Source: Leifsonia sp. C5G2
GTDB lineage: Bacteria; Actinomycetota; Actinomycetes; Actinomycetales; Microbacteriaceae
Direction: 5' to 3'
Length of the DNA stretch: 64,000 nt
Assembly (NCBI RefSeq): GCF_013359685.1
Contig: NZ_JABFMV010000013.1
Location: 80,325 to 144,324 of the forward strand
Under the pieces are notes generated by a model. The model had not been told where the DNA came from. It saw only the letters and a program-made list of their open reading frames with translations, and ran no database searches. Position 1 is the first letter of the stretch; every line of letters starts with the position of its first letter. Below are positions 1 to 8,002 of the stretch, one piece after another. Both the position numbers and the translations under genes were made by a program.

Positions 1-2
1 GG

Positions 3-644
3 CGCACGGTTCCGTTCGCCGGCCAGTCGGTCGCTTCGTTCTACGAGGCGACGCTGGACGCCCTCGGTGAGCTCGGCGTCGAGGTGCGCATCCACCCGGT
101 CCCGAACGAGGTCGAGGTCGCGATCCCGTTCGCGGAGGACACCGGGCACTGCACCTACGTTCCGGAGCATGCGCAGGCGTTCTGGCGGCAGCTGATCGAC
201 GCCGAGCAGAACTTGCAGCGCTTCCGCTCCGACTTCGTCGGCAAGGTCAGCCCCGTGCACTACTTCTGGGGCGCGATGGATCTGGCGGTCACGCGGTTCT
301 CCGGGCGGACCGCACCGCAGCATCCCGGCGGCGCACCGAACTGCCCCGACAGCGTGATGCACGAGGGGTACTCGCATGAGCTGAGCAGCGCCGGCTTCTG
401 GCCCGGCGGCGGGGCCGAAGGGGCGTACTACTCGTACGCGTACCCGGCACCGGAGGGCTACGCGGACGCCCCGGTGCCGGAGGGAGCGTACTTCAGCGCG
501 GAGCTGGGCGAGTTCCTGCTGCCGTACGAGGTCGTGCGCCGCTCGGCCGACCCGGATGCGCTGGTGCGGGCCTTCCTGCAGGCCACCCACAGCGCGGCGG
601 CCGAGCTGGGGCGGTGGCCGGGCGAGCTCGAGGTGACGCGGTGA
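3..644 (+). CDS. DUF5996 family protein, 5' end missing
   Basis: The reading frame is open from the left edge of the window, so the first codons shown are internal; the GTG at 84 is unlikely to be the true start. The last 213 residues are seen. The aromatic and proline-rich C-terminal part (VMHEGYSHELSSAGFWPGG, then AYYSYAYPAPEGY and FLLPYEVVR) is characteristic of DUF5996, a family of roughly 300 residues with no assigned function. The stop TGA overlaps the next start as GTGA (641-644), so the gene heads a translationally coupled trio with the membrane protein and the MFS transporter. Family assignment is from remembered sequence pattern; no function is inferred. Confidence 0.8.
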   Translation, partial: RTVPFAGQSVASFYEATLDALGELGVEVRIHPVPNEVEVAIPFAEDTGHCTYVPEHAQAFWRQLIDAEQNLQRFRSDFVGKVSPVHYFWGAMDLAVTRFSGRTAPQHPGGAPNCPDSVMHEGYSHELSSAGFWPGGGAEGAYYSYAYPAPEGYADAPVPEGAYFSAELGEFLLPYEVVRRSADPDALVRAFLQATHSAAAELGRWPGELEVTR

Positions 645-1291
645 GCGACGGCGCTGCCGGGCTTCCGGACGCGGCCGACTCGGCCGCGTCCTTGGGCGAC
701 CGCCCGCTCGCCTTCTACAACGCGCTGCTGACCGAGCACTTCGTGCTGGAGTCGGCGCGCGGCATCACGGTCAGCGAGTCCAGCAGCCGCGCGTCCCTCT
801 ATCTGATGACGCTGTCCAGCGCGCTCGTCGCCTTCGGCTTCCTCGGCGTGATCATCCCGGTGGTCGTCATCCTCGGCGTCTTCACCTACGAGCGGCTGGT
901 GCAGACCTCGCTGGAGGACGTCGCCGCCCTCGCCTCGATCCAACGCATCCGCCGCTACTACGCGGGTCTCCTCCCCGGCGCCGACGCATACTTCCCGATG
1001 CCGGCGGGACGGGCCCCCAACGAGCTGCTGGAGATCGGCCAGCGGGGATACCGGCGCGGCGTGTTCTTCACGATCTCCTCCGCCATCGCGATCGTCAACT
1101 CCATGGTCGCCGGCGTCGGGGTCTCGCTGCTGGTCTACCTGCCGTCGCGCACCCTCCCGCTCAGCATCGCGGTCGGTGTCGCGGCGGCCATCGTGCTCAT
1201 CGTCGTCCACGGGGCCTACCAGGAGACCCGCTACGGGAGGCTGCGCGACCTGCTGACCGCCGACCCGACCTCCACGACCGGCCGCTCGTGA
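641..1291 (+). CDS. Small four-helix membrane protein of unknown function
   Basis: 216 residues if GTG 641 is used; this start overlaps the upstream stop and has a GAG-rich Shine-Dalgarno region before it, so it is preferred to the GTG at 614. Two hydrophobic hairpins are visible, one around residues 50-85 (LSSALVAFGFLGVIIPVVVI) and one around 145-205, separated by a polar cytosolic-looking stretch containing RIRRYYAGLLP. I do not recognise the family. It is coupled by GTGA overlaps both to the DUF5996 gene before it and to the MFS gene after it (1288-1291), so the three are probably made together. Confidence 0.75.
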   Translation: MSDGAAGLPDAADSAASLGDRPLAFYNALLTEHFVLESARGITVSESSSRASLYLMTLSSALVAFGFLGVIIPVVVILGVFTYERLVQTSLEDVAALASIQRIRRYYAGLLPGADAYFPMPAGRAPNELLEIGQRGYRRGVFFTISSAIAIVNSMVAGVGVSLLVYLPSRTLPLSIAVGVAAAIVLIVVHGAYQETRYGRLRDLLTADPTSTTGRS

Positions 1292-2895
1292 CCGGGCAGC
1301 CCACGGCCGCGCCGGCCGCAGCGGCGGCGCCCACCGTCTCCCCCTGGGCGCCGCTAGCCCGTACGGTGTTCCGCACGCTGTGGTTCGCCCAGCTGGGCAG
1401 CAACATCGGCACCTGGATGCAGACGGTCGGCGCGCAGTGGTTCCTGGTGGAGGCGCACGCCGACAGCATCGTCATCGCTCTGGTGCAGACGGCGAGCCTG
1501 GCGCCCGCCGTGCTGTTCTCGCTGCCGGCTGGTGTGCTCGCCGACTCCTTCGACCGCCGCAAGCTGCTGATCTGGGGGTCCGTGGCCAGCGCCGTGCTCG
1601 CTGTGGCCCTCACGGTCGTGACGGCGGCGGGCGCGCTGACCGCTCCGCTGCTGCTCGGAGTGACGCTGCTGCTGGGGGTCGCCTCCACGCTCACCTCACC
1701 GGCCTGGCAGGCCATCCAGCCGGAGCTCGTGCCCCGGGAGGAGGTGGTCGCCGCCGCCGCGCTCGGCGGTGTGACTGTCAACGGCGCCCGCGCCATCGGC
1801 CCCGCTCTGGCGGGTGTCGCGCTCTCACTGTTCGGCACGGCCGTCGTCTTCGGCATCAACGCACTGAGCTTCGTCGTCGCGGTGGTCGCGCTGATCTGGT
1901 GGCGCCGGCCGCCGCAGCAGGGACTCGACGACCGCGAACGGTTCCTTCCGGCCCTACGCGCCGGGGTCCGCTACACGCTCTCCGCCCACCTGGTGCGCCG
2001 TATCCTGCTGCGGTCCGTGCTGTTCGCCCTCCCCGCGAGCGCACTGTGGGCGCTGCTGCCGCTGACCGCGACGCGGCTCGGGTTGAACTCGAGCGGGTAC
2101 GGCCTGCTGCTCGGCGCGCTGGGCGTCGGCGCAGTGGCGGGCGTGTTCCTCCTGCCGCTCGCGCGGAAGCGCGTCAGCGACAACGCGATCATCGCCGCCA
2201 GCGCCGTGCTGTTCGCGGCCGGGTCGGTCGCCGCCGCCTTCGCCCCGTTCGCCGTCGCCCTGGTCGTGCTCGCCATCGCGGGCTTGGCGTGGATCGGGAC
2301 GCTGACCGTGCTCAACGCCGCGCTGCAGCTGACCCTGCCGCAGTGGGTGCGCTCGCGGGCGGTCTCGGTCTACATCCTGTTCTTCATGGGGTCGATGGCC
2401 GTCGGCTCGTTCGCCTTCGGCCTGCTGGCGCAGGGCCTCGGCACGACGGCTGCGCTGGTGATCGCGGCCGTGCTGCTGCTGGCCGTGGCGGGCAGCGTCG
2501 CGATCCTGCCGCTCCTGCCGGGCACCTCCACCATCGACCGCAGCATCGCGAACTCCTGGCCGGAGCCGATGCTCGTCTTCGAACCGGAGCCGACCGACGG
2601 GCCGGTGCTGATCGAGATCGCCTATCGGGTGCCGCAGGCGGACCAGGCGGCGTTCGAGGCGGCGATCCGCCGCGTCGGCGACAGCCGGCGGCGCACCGGC
2701 GGCTACCGCTGGCGGCTGTACCGCAGCGGCGAAGACGCCGAGACCATGCTCGAGACCTTCCTCGTCCCGTCCTGGGGCGAGTTCGCGCGGCAGCGCACCC
2801 AGCGTTTCACCGGCCGAGACCGGGAGCTGTGGGATGCGGCGCGCGCATACTGCGAAGGCGACCCGGTCGAGCGGCACTTCTTCCACGCCGCCTGA
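1288..2895 (+). CDS. MFS exporter of the EntS-like (MFS_3) type with C-terminal ABM-like domain
   Basis: 535 residues. Residues 30-420 form a 12-helix major facilitator: the N-terminal LWFAQLGSNIGTWMQTVGAQW block and the motif-A loop GVLADSFDRRK are typical of the enterobactin-exporter/transmembrane secretion effector group. The last ~100 residues (from about VLIEIAYRVP to the end) look like a soluble ferredoxin-fold ABM-type domain, common in this MFS subgroup. The substrate is unknown; export of a small molecule by proton antiport is the family expectation. The GTG start overlaps the upstream stop by four bases. It converges on the DUF4190 gene, with only a small GC hairpin (2907-2920) between the two stops. 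Confidence 0.85.
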   Translation: MTGQPTAAPAAAAAPTVSPWAPLARTVFRTLWFAQLGSNIGTWMQTVGAQWFLVEAHADSIVIALVQTASLAPAVLFSLPAGVLADSFDRRKLLIWGSVASAVLAVALTVVTAAGALTAPLLLGVTLLLGVASTLTSPAWQAIQPELVPREEVVAAAALGGVTVNGARAIGPALAGVALSLFGTAVVFGINALSFVVAVVALIWWRRPPQQGLDDRERFLPALRAGVRYTLSAHLVRRILLRSVLFALPASALWALLPLTATRLGLNSSGYGLLLGALGVGAVAGVFLLPLARKRVSDNAIIAASAVLFAAGSVAAAFAPFAVALVVLAIAGLAWIGTLTVLNAALQLTLPQWVRSRAVSVYILFFMGSMAVGSFAFGLLAQGLGTTAALVIAAVLLLAVAGSVAILPLLPGTSTIDRSIANSWPEPMLVFEPEPTDGPVLIEIAYRVPQADQAAFEAAIRRVGDSRRRTGGYRWRLYRSGEDAETMLETFLVPSWGEFARQRTQRFTGRDRELWDAARAYCEGDPVERHFFHAA

Positions 2896-2920
2896 CCGGG
2901 CCGCCTCCGCGGCTTCGCGG

Positions 2921-3289
2921 TCAGTAGCTGTAGCTCGACCCGCTCGACGCGGCGATCACGCCGGCGACGATCGCGAAGATCACGAACAGGACGACGAACG
3001 CGATGTAGACGTAGCCGATGATGAGGCCCGCGATCGCGAGCCCGCGGCCGTTCTCGCCGGTGCGCTTGATCTGGCTCAGCGCGATGTGTCCGCAGATCAC
3101 GCCGGCGAGCGGGAAGACGAAGGCGCCGATCAGCGAGATGATCGCGAGCACGTTGGTGCCGGCCGGCTGTGTCGGGTACGGCGTGTACGCCGGCTGCTGC
3201 TGGTAGCCCGGCTGCTGCGGGTAGCCCGGCTGCTGCGGGTAGCCCGGCTGCGGGGCGGGCGGGTAGTTCTGCGGGTTCTGGTCGGTCAT
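2921..3289 (-). CDS. DUF4190 two-helix membrane protein with Gly/Pro/Gln/Tyr-rich N-terminus
   Basis: 122 residues. The first ~45 residues are a low-complexity cytosolic tail with repeated PQQPGY units; the rest holds two membrane helices (NVLAIISLIGAFVFPLAGVI and IAFVVLFVIFAIVAGVIAAS) joined by the segment GHIALSQIKRTGENGRGLAI, which is the DUF4190 signature. Function is unknown; similar proteins are common accessory membrane proteins in Actinomycetota. An AGGAG lies upstream of the ATG. It stands alone between the MFS gene and a hypothetical gene on the same strand. Confidence 0.8.
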   Translation of the reverse strand: MTDQNPQNYPPAPQPGYPQQPGYPQQPGYQQQPAYTPYPTQPAGTNVLAIISLIGAFVFPLAGVICGHIALSQIKRTGENGRGLAIAGLIIGYVYIAFVVLFVIFAIVAGVIAASSGSSYSY

Positions 3290-3325
3290 GGTGAGGTGTC
3301 TCCTGTCGGGTGAGGTGGATGCGGT

Positions 3326-3709
3326 CTACGGCTGCGAGATGCTCTCGGCCAGCACGCCCGCCTGGTGGAGGGCGGCGCCGACCGCGTTGGCGGTCTGCTC
3401 GAACGCCGTGTTCGTCTTGGCGGCGCCGATGGCTCCGCCCTTCAGCGCCCCGCCGGTCATGTTGCGGTTGAGGCGCGCGACGAGCCGGCCCTGCTGGTCG
3501 ACCATGAAGTCGACGACGAAGGACATATGGAAGTTCTTGCCTGCGAGACCGCCCAGCCACACGGTGGCGGCAGCGCTTCCCCGCTTGGCGAGCAGCCCGC
3601 CGGCGGGCGTGGTGGTGACCGTGAAGCCCTCGCCGTGGAGGGTGGAGGCGACGAGGTGCTTGGCGGCCTCGTGGTCACCGAGGAGGAAGAAATCGTGGGC
3701 AGAGGCCAT
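3326..3709 (-). CDS. Hypothetical small protein
   Basis: 127 residues, not recognised. The N-terminal half (MASAHDFFLLGDHEAAKHLV, then a TLHGEGFTVTTTP strand) looks like a small mixed alpha/beta fold; the middle has KNFHMSFVVDFMVDQQGRLV, and the C-terminal third is Gly/Ala-rich with GGALKGGAIGAAKTN. No signal peptide or membrane segment is clear. A G-rich ribosome site precedes the ATG. It lies 36 bp upstream of the DUF4190 gene and may be cotranscribed with it. Confidence 0.65.
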   Translation of the reverse strand: MASAHDFFLLGDHEAAKHLVASTLHGEGFTVTTTPAGGLLAKRGSAAATVWLGGLAGKNFHMSFVVDFMVDQQGRLVARLNRNMTGGALKGGAIGAAKTNTAFEQTANAVGAALHQAGVLAESISQP

Positions 3710-3828
3710 GGCGGTTCCCCCGGGTCGATGGTCGGATGCGCGCCGACGTCGGCACGATCCGTCACTCTAGCGAGTATCCGGCTCTCTTCGCATCCCGCTG
3801 GGCCAGCAGGATGCCGGGACGGCCCCGG

Positions 3829-4515
3829 TCAATTGCTCAGGAAGAGCACGCTGATGAGCAGGGCGATGATGAACGTGCTGAACGCGAAGGCGATGTAGGT
3901 CTGCCCGGTGACGACGCGGCGGGCGCGGGTGGTGAGGATGTTGACGTCCGACGACGAGAACGTCGTCGCGATCTGCGCCGACAGATAGTAGAAGTCGGCG
4001 AACACGGGGCCGTCTCCCCCGTCGCCCGGCAGCTCGACCGAGCGCTGCTCCGCGTCCAGCCGGGCGTAGTGCACCGCGTAGGAGGTCACCGTGACCAGCC
4101 AGGAGCTGACGACGACGGCGAAACTGAGGATGTTCGCCAGCACGCTGTCCAGCAGCCCCGGCAACACCAGCACGGCGCCGACGGCGATGGTCGCGAGCAC
4201 CGACCATTGGGCGTTGATCGTCGGGAGGGTGCGGATCGGACCCGCGGTCGCGGCGATCCACCGGGCGAGGGTGCGTCTGTCCACCCGGCCGAGGAGGGCG
4301 TGCGTCATCACGAGGAACCCGACCGAGTACGCGATCCAGAAGACGAACGCCGTGACCGCGACCGTGTCGGCGGTGAAGCGCACGCGGGCGAAGGAGGCGT
4401 AGGCGAAGAATGCGACGAGGGTGACGACGGCGGCCACACCGAGGGCGGCCAGGTTCCTGTGTCCGTCGGCGACGAGGTACGGCACCTTCTCCGTATCCCC
4501 CGGGGCCGAGCTCAC
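3829..4515 (-). CDS. DUF1345 family membrane protein
   Basis: 228 residues from the GTG at 4515, which overlaps the stop of the upstream dehydrogenase gene (GTGA, 4512-4515). Longer open sequence upstream is the wrong frame of that dehydrogenase. About five hydrophobic helices are seen; the block FADFYYLSAQIATTFSSSDV, followed by RRVVTGQTYIAFAFSTFIIA, is the DUF1345 hallmark. Function is unknown. Tight overlap implies coexpression with the SDR gene. Confidence 0.85.
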   Translation of the reverse strand: MSSAPGDTEKVPYLVADGHRNLAALGVAAVVTLVAFFAYASFARVRFTADTVAVTAFVFWIAYSVGFLVMTHALLGRVDRRTLARWIAATAGPIRTLPTINAQWSVLATIAVGAVLVLPGLLDSVLANILSFAVVVSSWLVTVTSYAVHYARLDAEQRSVELPGDGGDGPVFADFYYLSAQIATTFSSSDVNILTTRARRVVTGQTYIAFAFSTFIIALLISVLFLSN

Positions 4516-5294
4516 CACACGCTGTCGCCGCGCAGGACGACGTCGCTTCCGCCGTCGACGTAGACGATCTGCCCGCAGAGGTGCGTGTTCTCCTCGCTCG
4601 TCAGCCACGCCAGCAGGCGCGCGACGACGATCGGCTCGGCGATCCCGTTCAGCGGCATGGGCACCAGCCCCAGGAGCGCGTGACGCGCCTCCGGTGTCGC
4701 GATCAGGTCCGCGGTCATCGGCGTGGCGATGATGCCGGGCGCGACGGCGTTCAGCGGGATGCCTGCACCGGCCCACTGCTCGGTGGCGGCCTGTCGGCGC
4801 ACCCACTTGTCGAGCCCGAGCTTCGTCGAGGAGTAGATCTGGGCACCCGTCGTCGCGGGATCCTGCGCCAGCTCCCCGGCGCGGGCCAGCGCAGCCATCT
4901 CGTCGCCCGACGCGAGCAGGGCGACCAGTTCGGCGTCCGTCGGCATCAGAGCGGCCATGGAGGAGACCAGCACGGCGCGCGGCGCCGGCGAGCCGGTCAG
5001 CAGGGGCCGCAGGCCGTCGAGCGTGGCGAGCGTGCCGAAGTAGTTGACCGCGACGGTCGGCGGGGCGGCGACCGCGAGTCCCGCGATCGCGAGCACCGCA
5101 TCCACTGGTCCGTCGTGCACGCTCCGGACGCCGTCCGCCAGGCTCGCGCGGCCCTCCGCGGTCGACAGGTCGACGACCACCTCGGCGTCGTGGATGTCGA
5201 CCCCGATCACGCGCTCGCCCCGGCTCTCCAACAGCTCCTTCGTCGCCCGTCCGATCCCCGAGGCGGCACCGGTGACGACCGAGACACGAGACAT
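4512..5294 (-). CDS. Short-chain dehydrogenase/reductase, 3-alpha-HSD-like
   Basis: 260 residues of classical SDR type. The cofactor motif TGAASGIG is at residues 8-15, the catalytic Tyr-Lys pair appears as YSSTK, and a serine-rich VLVSSMAA strand supplies the catalytic Ser. The domain order and the inserted loop before YSSTK resemble the 3-alpha-hydroxysteroid dehydrogenase/carbonyl reductase group; the alcohol or ketone substrate is not known. A GGGGGAG stretch precedes the ATG. It is coupled to the DUF1345 membrane gene downstream. Confidence 0.88.
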   Translation of the reverse strand: MSRVSVVTGAASGIGRATKELLESRGERVIGVDIHDAEVVVDLSTAEGRASLADGVRSVHDGPVDAVLAIAGLAVAAPPTVAVNYFGTLATLDGLRPLLTGSPAPRAVLVSSMAALMPTDAELVALLASGDEMAALARAGELAQDPATTGAQIYSSTKLGLDKWVRRQAATEQWAGAGIPLNAVAPGIIATPMTADLIATPEARHALLGLVPMPLNGIAEPIVVARLLAWLTSEENTHLCGQIVYVDGGSDVVLRGDSVW

Positions 5295-5400
5295 GACTCC
5301 CCCTCTCCACGACGCCGCCCGCGCCCGTGCGGCCCTGGCGTCAGGGTAGCGAGGCGGCGTGGCGGTGGCTACGACTCATCTGCACTCCGACCGGTCCGCC

Positions 5401-6504
5401 TCAGCCGCGGAAGCGCCGGGCGAGTTCCGCTCCGGCGGCCCGGGCCCAGCGGTGCGGGTCGGCCATCGTCTCCGCCGCGCCACCCGCGAGCTCCGTCAGC
5501 GCGACGGCGTCGGCGAAGCCGTCGGTCGGCGCGGCGATCGCGCCCGCGACCAGAAGCGCCGGGACCCCGGCTTCGCCCGCCCGCGCGGCCACGTAAGCCG
5601 GGACCTTGCCTGCGGCGGACTGGCTGTCGAACCGGCCCTCGCCGGTGATGACCGCGTCGGCCCCGGCGATCGTCGCGGGAAGTCCCATCGCGTCGCCGAC
5701 CGCCGCTGCGCCCGGCGCCATCCTCGCGCCCCAGAGCAGCAGGCCGAAGCCGGTGCCGCCGGCGGCGCCCGCGCCCGGCTCGTCCGGATCGACGGCGGCT
5801 CCGGACGTGCTCAGCACGTCGGCCAGGCGGCGCAGCCCCGCCTCCAGCACCGGCACATCCGAGGGGGCCGCGCCCTTCTGCGGCCCGAACACCGCTGCCG
5901 CGCCTTCTGGACCCAGCAGCCGGCTGGTGACGTCGCTCAGGATGCGCGCACCGCCGTGGGGAAGCGGGACCAGACCCGACAGGTCCACGCTCGCGAGAGC
6001 CGCCAGCCCGCGGTTTCCCGGCGGGACGTCCCGTCCGACCGCGTCGAGGAAGCGCGCACCGAGCGCCGAGAGCGCGCCGGTTCCGCCGTCGGTCGAGGCG
6101 CTTCCGCCGATCGCGAGCAGCAAGCCGGTGGCGCCGGCGGCGAGCGCGTCCGCGACGGCCTCCCCGAACCCGATCGTGTGGGCGTCGAACGGCGCGAGCG
6201 TCCGCATCCGGCCGAGTCCGCTGGTCGCCGCCAGTTCGACGAGCGCCGTTCCGTCCGGGAGGAGCAGCCAGGCCGCCTCTATCGGGACGCCATCCGGTCC
6301 CGTCACCCGCACGGGATGCGCGACCGCCTCCGGGACCGCGGCGGCGAAGGCGTCGAGGGTGCCCTCCCCGCCGTCGGCCATGGGCGCGGGCACGAGCCTG
6401 TCGTGCGGCCGCTCCGACCGCCACCCCTCGGCGAGCGCACCCGCGATTTCAGTGGCGGAGGCGGAGCCCTTGAACGAGTCGGGCGCGACGACGATGACGC
6501 TCAC
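5401..6504 (-). CDS. glxK: Glycerate 2-kinase (GlxK family)
   Basis: 367 residues, normal for the family that phosphorylates D-glycerate with ATP to 2-phosphoglycerate, linking glyoxylate/tartronate or serine catabolism to glycolysis. The N-terminus VIVVAPDSFKGSASA, then ADGGEGTLDAF, LLAIGGSASTDGG and the C-terminal GEGRFDSQSAAGKVP are all diagnostic. The start is GTG. A short second copy of the FDSQSAAGK segment occurs about 2.3 kb away (7930-7993). It stands 106 bp upstream of the SDR-DUF1345 pair on the same strand and may be expressed with it. Confidence 0.93.
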   Translation of the reverse strand: MSVIVVAPDSFKGSASATEIAGALAEGWRSERPHDRLVPAPMADGGEGTLDAFAAAVPEAVAHPVRVTGPDGVPIEAAWLLLPDGTALVELAATSGLGRMRTLAPFDAHTIGFGEAVADALAAGATGLLLAIGGSASTDGGTGALSALGARFLDAVGRDVPPGNRGLAALASVDLSGLVPLPHGGARILSDVTSRLLGPEGAAAVFGPQKGAAPSDVPVLEAGLRRLADVLSTSGAAVDPDEPGAGAAGGTGFGLLLWGARMAPGAAAVGDAMGLPATIAGADAVITGEGRFDSQSAAGKVPAYVAARAGEAGVPALLVAGAIAAPTDGFADAVALTELAGGAAETMADPHRWARAAGAELARRFRG

Positions 6505-6557
6505 GTACCCAGCCTAGGAGAGTCCTCACGCTGCGGCCTTGCCCGCCGCCGGGGCCG

Positions 6558-7250
6558 TCACTCCGCGATCCGGATGCGGGTCATCGTCCGCTCGGTGGCC
6601 ATCGACCAGAAGGTGTCGGCGATCGTCGCAGGGGGAATGGCGGTAGGACTCGCGGTGGCCGTACCCCCGACGGACCCTGCGATGGTGATCTCCCCGACAT
6701 AGACGCCGTCTGCGCGCAGGCGCTCGGCGAGGATGCCGACGAGCTTCGTCTTCGCAGCGTTCTCCAGGCTCACGCCGTCGTTGTCGAGGAACCTGGAGTA
6801 TGCATCGGCCTCGGAGGTCGCCTCGCCGAGAGCGCCATTCGCGACCAGGATAGCCGCCGAACCGCTCGACCTCGTCAAATCGCCGAGGACGGCCTGAACG
6901 CAGGCGAGCAGGCCGGCGATGCTCACGTCGAAGACGCGCTCGATCTCCTCCGGCGGCGTCTGCAGGACATCCGACACCCCGCCGCTCCGGAACGCCGTCC
7001 ACAACAGGGCGGTCGGCGAGCCGAGCTGCGTCCTGATGTCGTCGACGGCGCTTCGGATGGACGAGATCTCCGACGCGTCCGCCCGGAAAGCCCGCGCCTC
7101 GATCCCCTCGCGGGACAACAGCTCCACCCCGGCGGCGAGCCGTTCACGATTGCGCCCGACCAGCGCCACCGAGTATCCCTCTCGGCCGAACCGCTCGGCC
7201 GTCGCCTGCGAGATGCCGGGACCGTAGCCGAAGACGATCAAGACGCCCAC
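6558..7250 (-). CDS. Atypical SDR-family NAD(P)-binding protein
   Basis: 230 residues. The Rossmann start is VLIVFGYGPGISQATAERFG, a GxGxGI variant in which TGxxxGIG is replaced by GYGPGIS. No YxxxK catalytic pair is evident (a lysine lies in NAAKTKLVGILAERL), so it belongs with the atypical or non-catalytic SDRs. The GTG start at 7250 has AGGAG six bases before it. It is divergent from a TetR gene, with a perfect 34-bp palindrome between them, so it is very likely the target of that repressor. Confidence 0.8.
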   Translation of the reverse strand: MGVLIVFGYGPGISQATAERFGREGYSVALVGRNRERLAAGVELLSREGIEARAFRADASEISSIRSAVDDIRTQLGSPTALLWTAFRSGGVSDVLQTPPEEIERVFDVSIAGLLACVQAVLGDLTRSSGSAAILVANGALGEATSEADAYSRFLDNDGVSLENAAKTKLVGILAERLRADGVYVGEITIAGSVGGTATASPTAIPPATIADTFWSMATERTMTRIRIAE

Positions 7251-7269
7251 TGTTCACTCCTACTGCTCG

Positions 7270-7303
7270 GAAGTTCAATCGGAGGATCCTCCGATTGAAC
7301 TTC
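7270..7303. promoter_or_regulatory. Perfect 34-bp palindrome, candidate TetR operator
   Basis: Each 17-base arm reads GAAGTTCAATCGGAGGA toward the centre and the match is exact over all 34 bases. It lies midway between the divergent SDR (start 7250) and TetR (start 7338) genes, 19 bp from the SDR start and about 20 bp from a TAGGAT box (7323-7328) that could be the TetR -10. TetR dimers bind such sites in shared promoters, so autoregulation plus control of the SDR is the simple reading. The length exceeds a usual single operator, so two overlapping dimers are possible. Confidence 0.85.
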
Positions 7304-7337
7304 AGACGATAGCCGCCGGGAGTAGGATCCGCAATGT

Positions 7338-7919
7338 ATGACCGCTGTCGACCCCCCACCGAGAGCTCGGATCGCCGAGGCGCGACGCAACCGCGAGACG
7401 CTCCTCGCGGTCGCGGCCCGCGCGTTCGCCACTCGGTCCGGGCGGGTCCCGCTGGAGTCGATAGCCCGAGAGGCCGGCGTGGGCATCGCGACGCTCTACC
7501 GGCATTTCCCGACTCGGGAAGCGCTCGTCTCGGCCGTCTACCAGGACCAGGTGGAGCGTCTGGGGATCGCCGCGGATGCCCTGCTCGCCGATCTGCCTCC
7601 CCACCGCGCCCTCCGCGAGTGGATGGACCGGTTCGCCGAATGGGCGGCGACCAAGCTCGGGATGATCGAGAGCGTGGGTGCGATCGTCGCCTCCGGCGAT
7701 CTGAGGTACGACGAGATGCGAGCCAGGCTCGTGGCTGTCGTCGATCGCTTCCTGACGGCCGGCAGGACGGCCGGCGACATCCGCTCCGACGCAGACCCTC
7801 ACGATGTCGCTGCTCTGCTCGCCGCGGTCCTCGGCGCGGACGCCCCACCCGCCCAGCGGTCCCGCATGCTCGACATCATCGCCGACGGACTCGAGGCCGG
7901 CCCAGTCCTCCGGCGATGA
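7338..7919 (+). CDS. TetR/AcrR family transcriptional repressor
   Basis: 193 residues. The N-terminal helix-turn-helix is clear around residues 15-60 (VPLESIAREAGVGIATLYRHFPTREALV), followed by an all-helical ligand domain that is family-specific and unidentifiable. No Shine-Dalgarno is visible and a TAGGAT box ends 9 nt before the ATG, so the mRNA is probably nearly leaderless. It most likely controls itself and the divergent SDR through the palindrome at 7270-7303. Confidence 0.9.
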   Translation: MTAVDPPPRARIAEARRNRETLLAVAARAFATRSGRVPLESIAREAGVGIATLYRHFPTREALVSAVYQDQVERLGIAADALLADLPPHRALREWMDRFAEWAATKLGMIESVGAIVASGDLRYDEMRARLVAVVDRFLTAGRTAGDIRSDADPHDVAALLAAVLGADAPPAQRSRMLDIIADGLEAGPVLRR

Positions 7920-7929
7920 CTGAGGCCGC

Positions 7930-7993
7930 CTCGCGCGACCGCGGCCGCATAGTCCGGGCCCTTGCCTGCGGCGGATTGGCTGTCGAACCGGCC
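7930..7993 (-). pseudogene. Orphan fragment of a glycerate kinase gene
   Basis: Read on the minus strand, this stretch encodes GRFDSQSAAGKGPDYAAAVA, matching the GRFDSQSAAGKVPAYVAARA segment of the intact glycerate kinase at 5401-6504. At DNA level a 38-base core (about 7954-7991) differs from the intact gene at only two positions. No start, stop or flanking kinase sequence accompanies it, so it is a relic. It sits exactly between the TetR stop and the LacI stop, suggesting a past duplication or a rearrangement that brought the TetR-SDR pair here. Confidence 0.75.
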
Positions 7994-8002
7994 GAGAACC
8001 GC

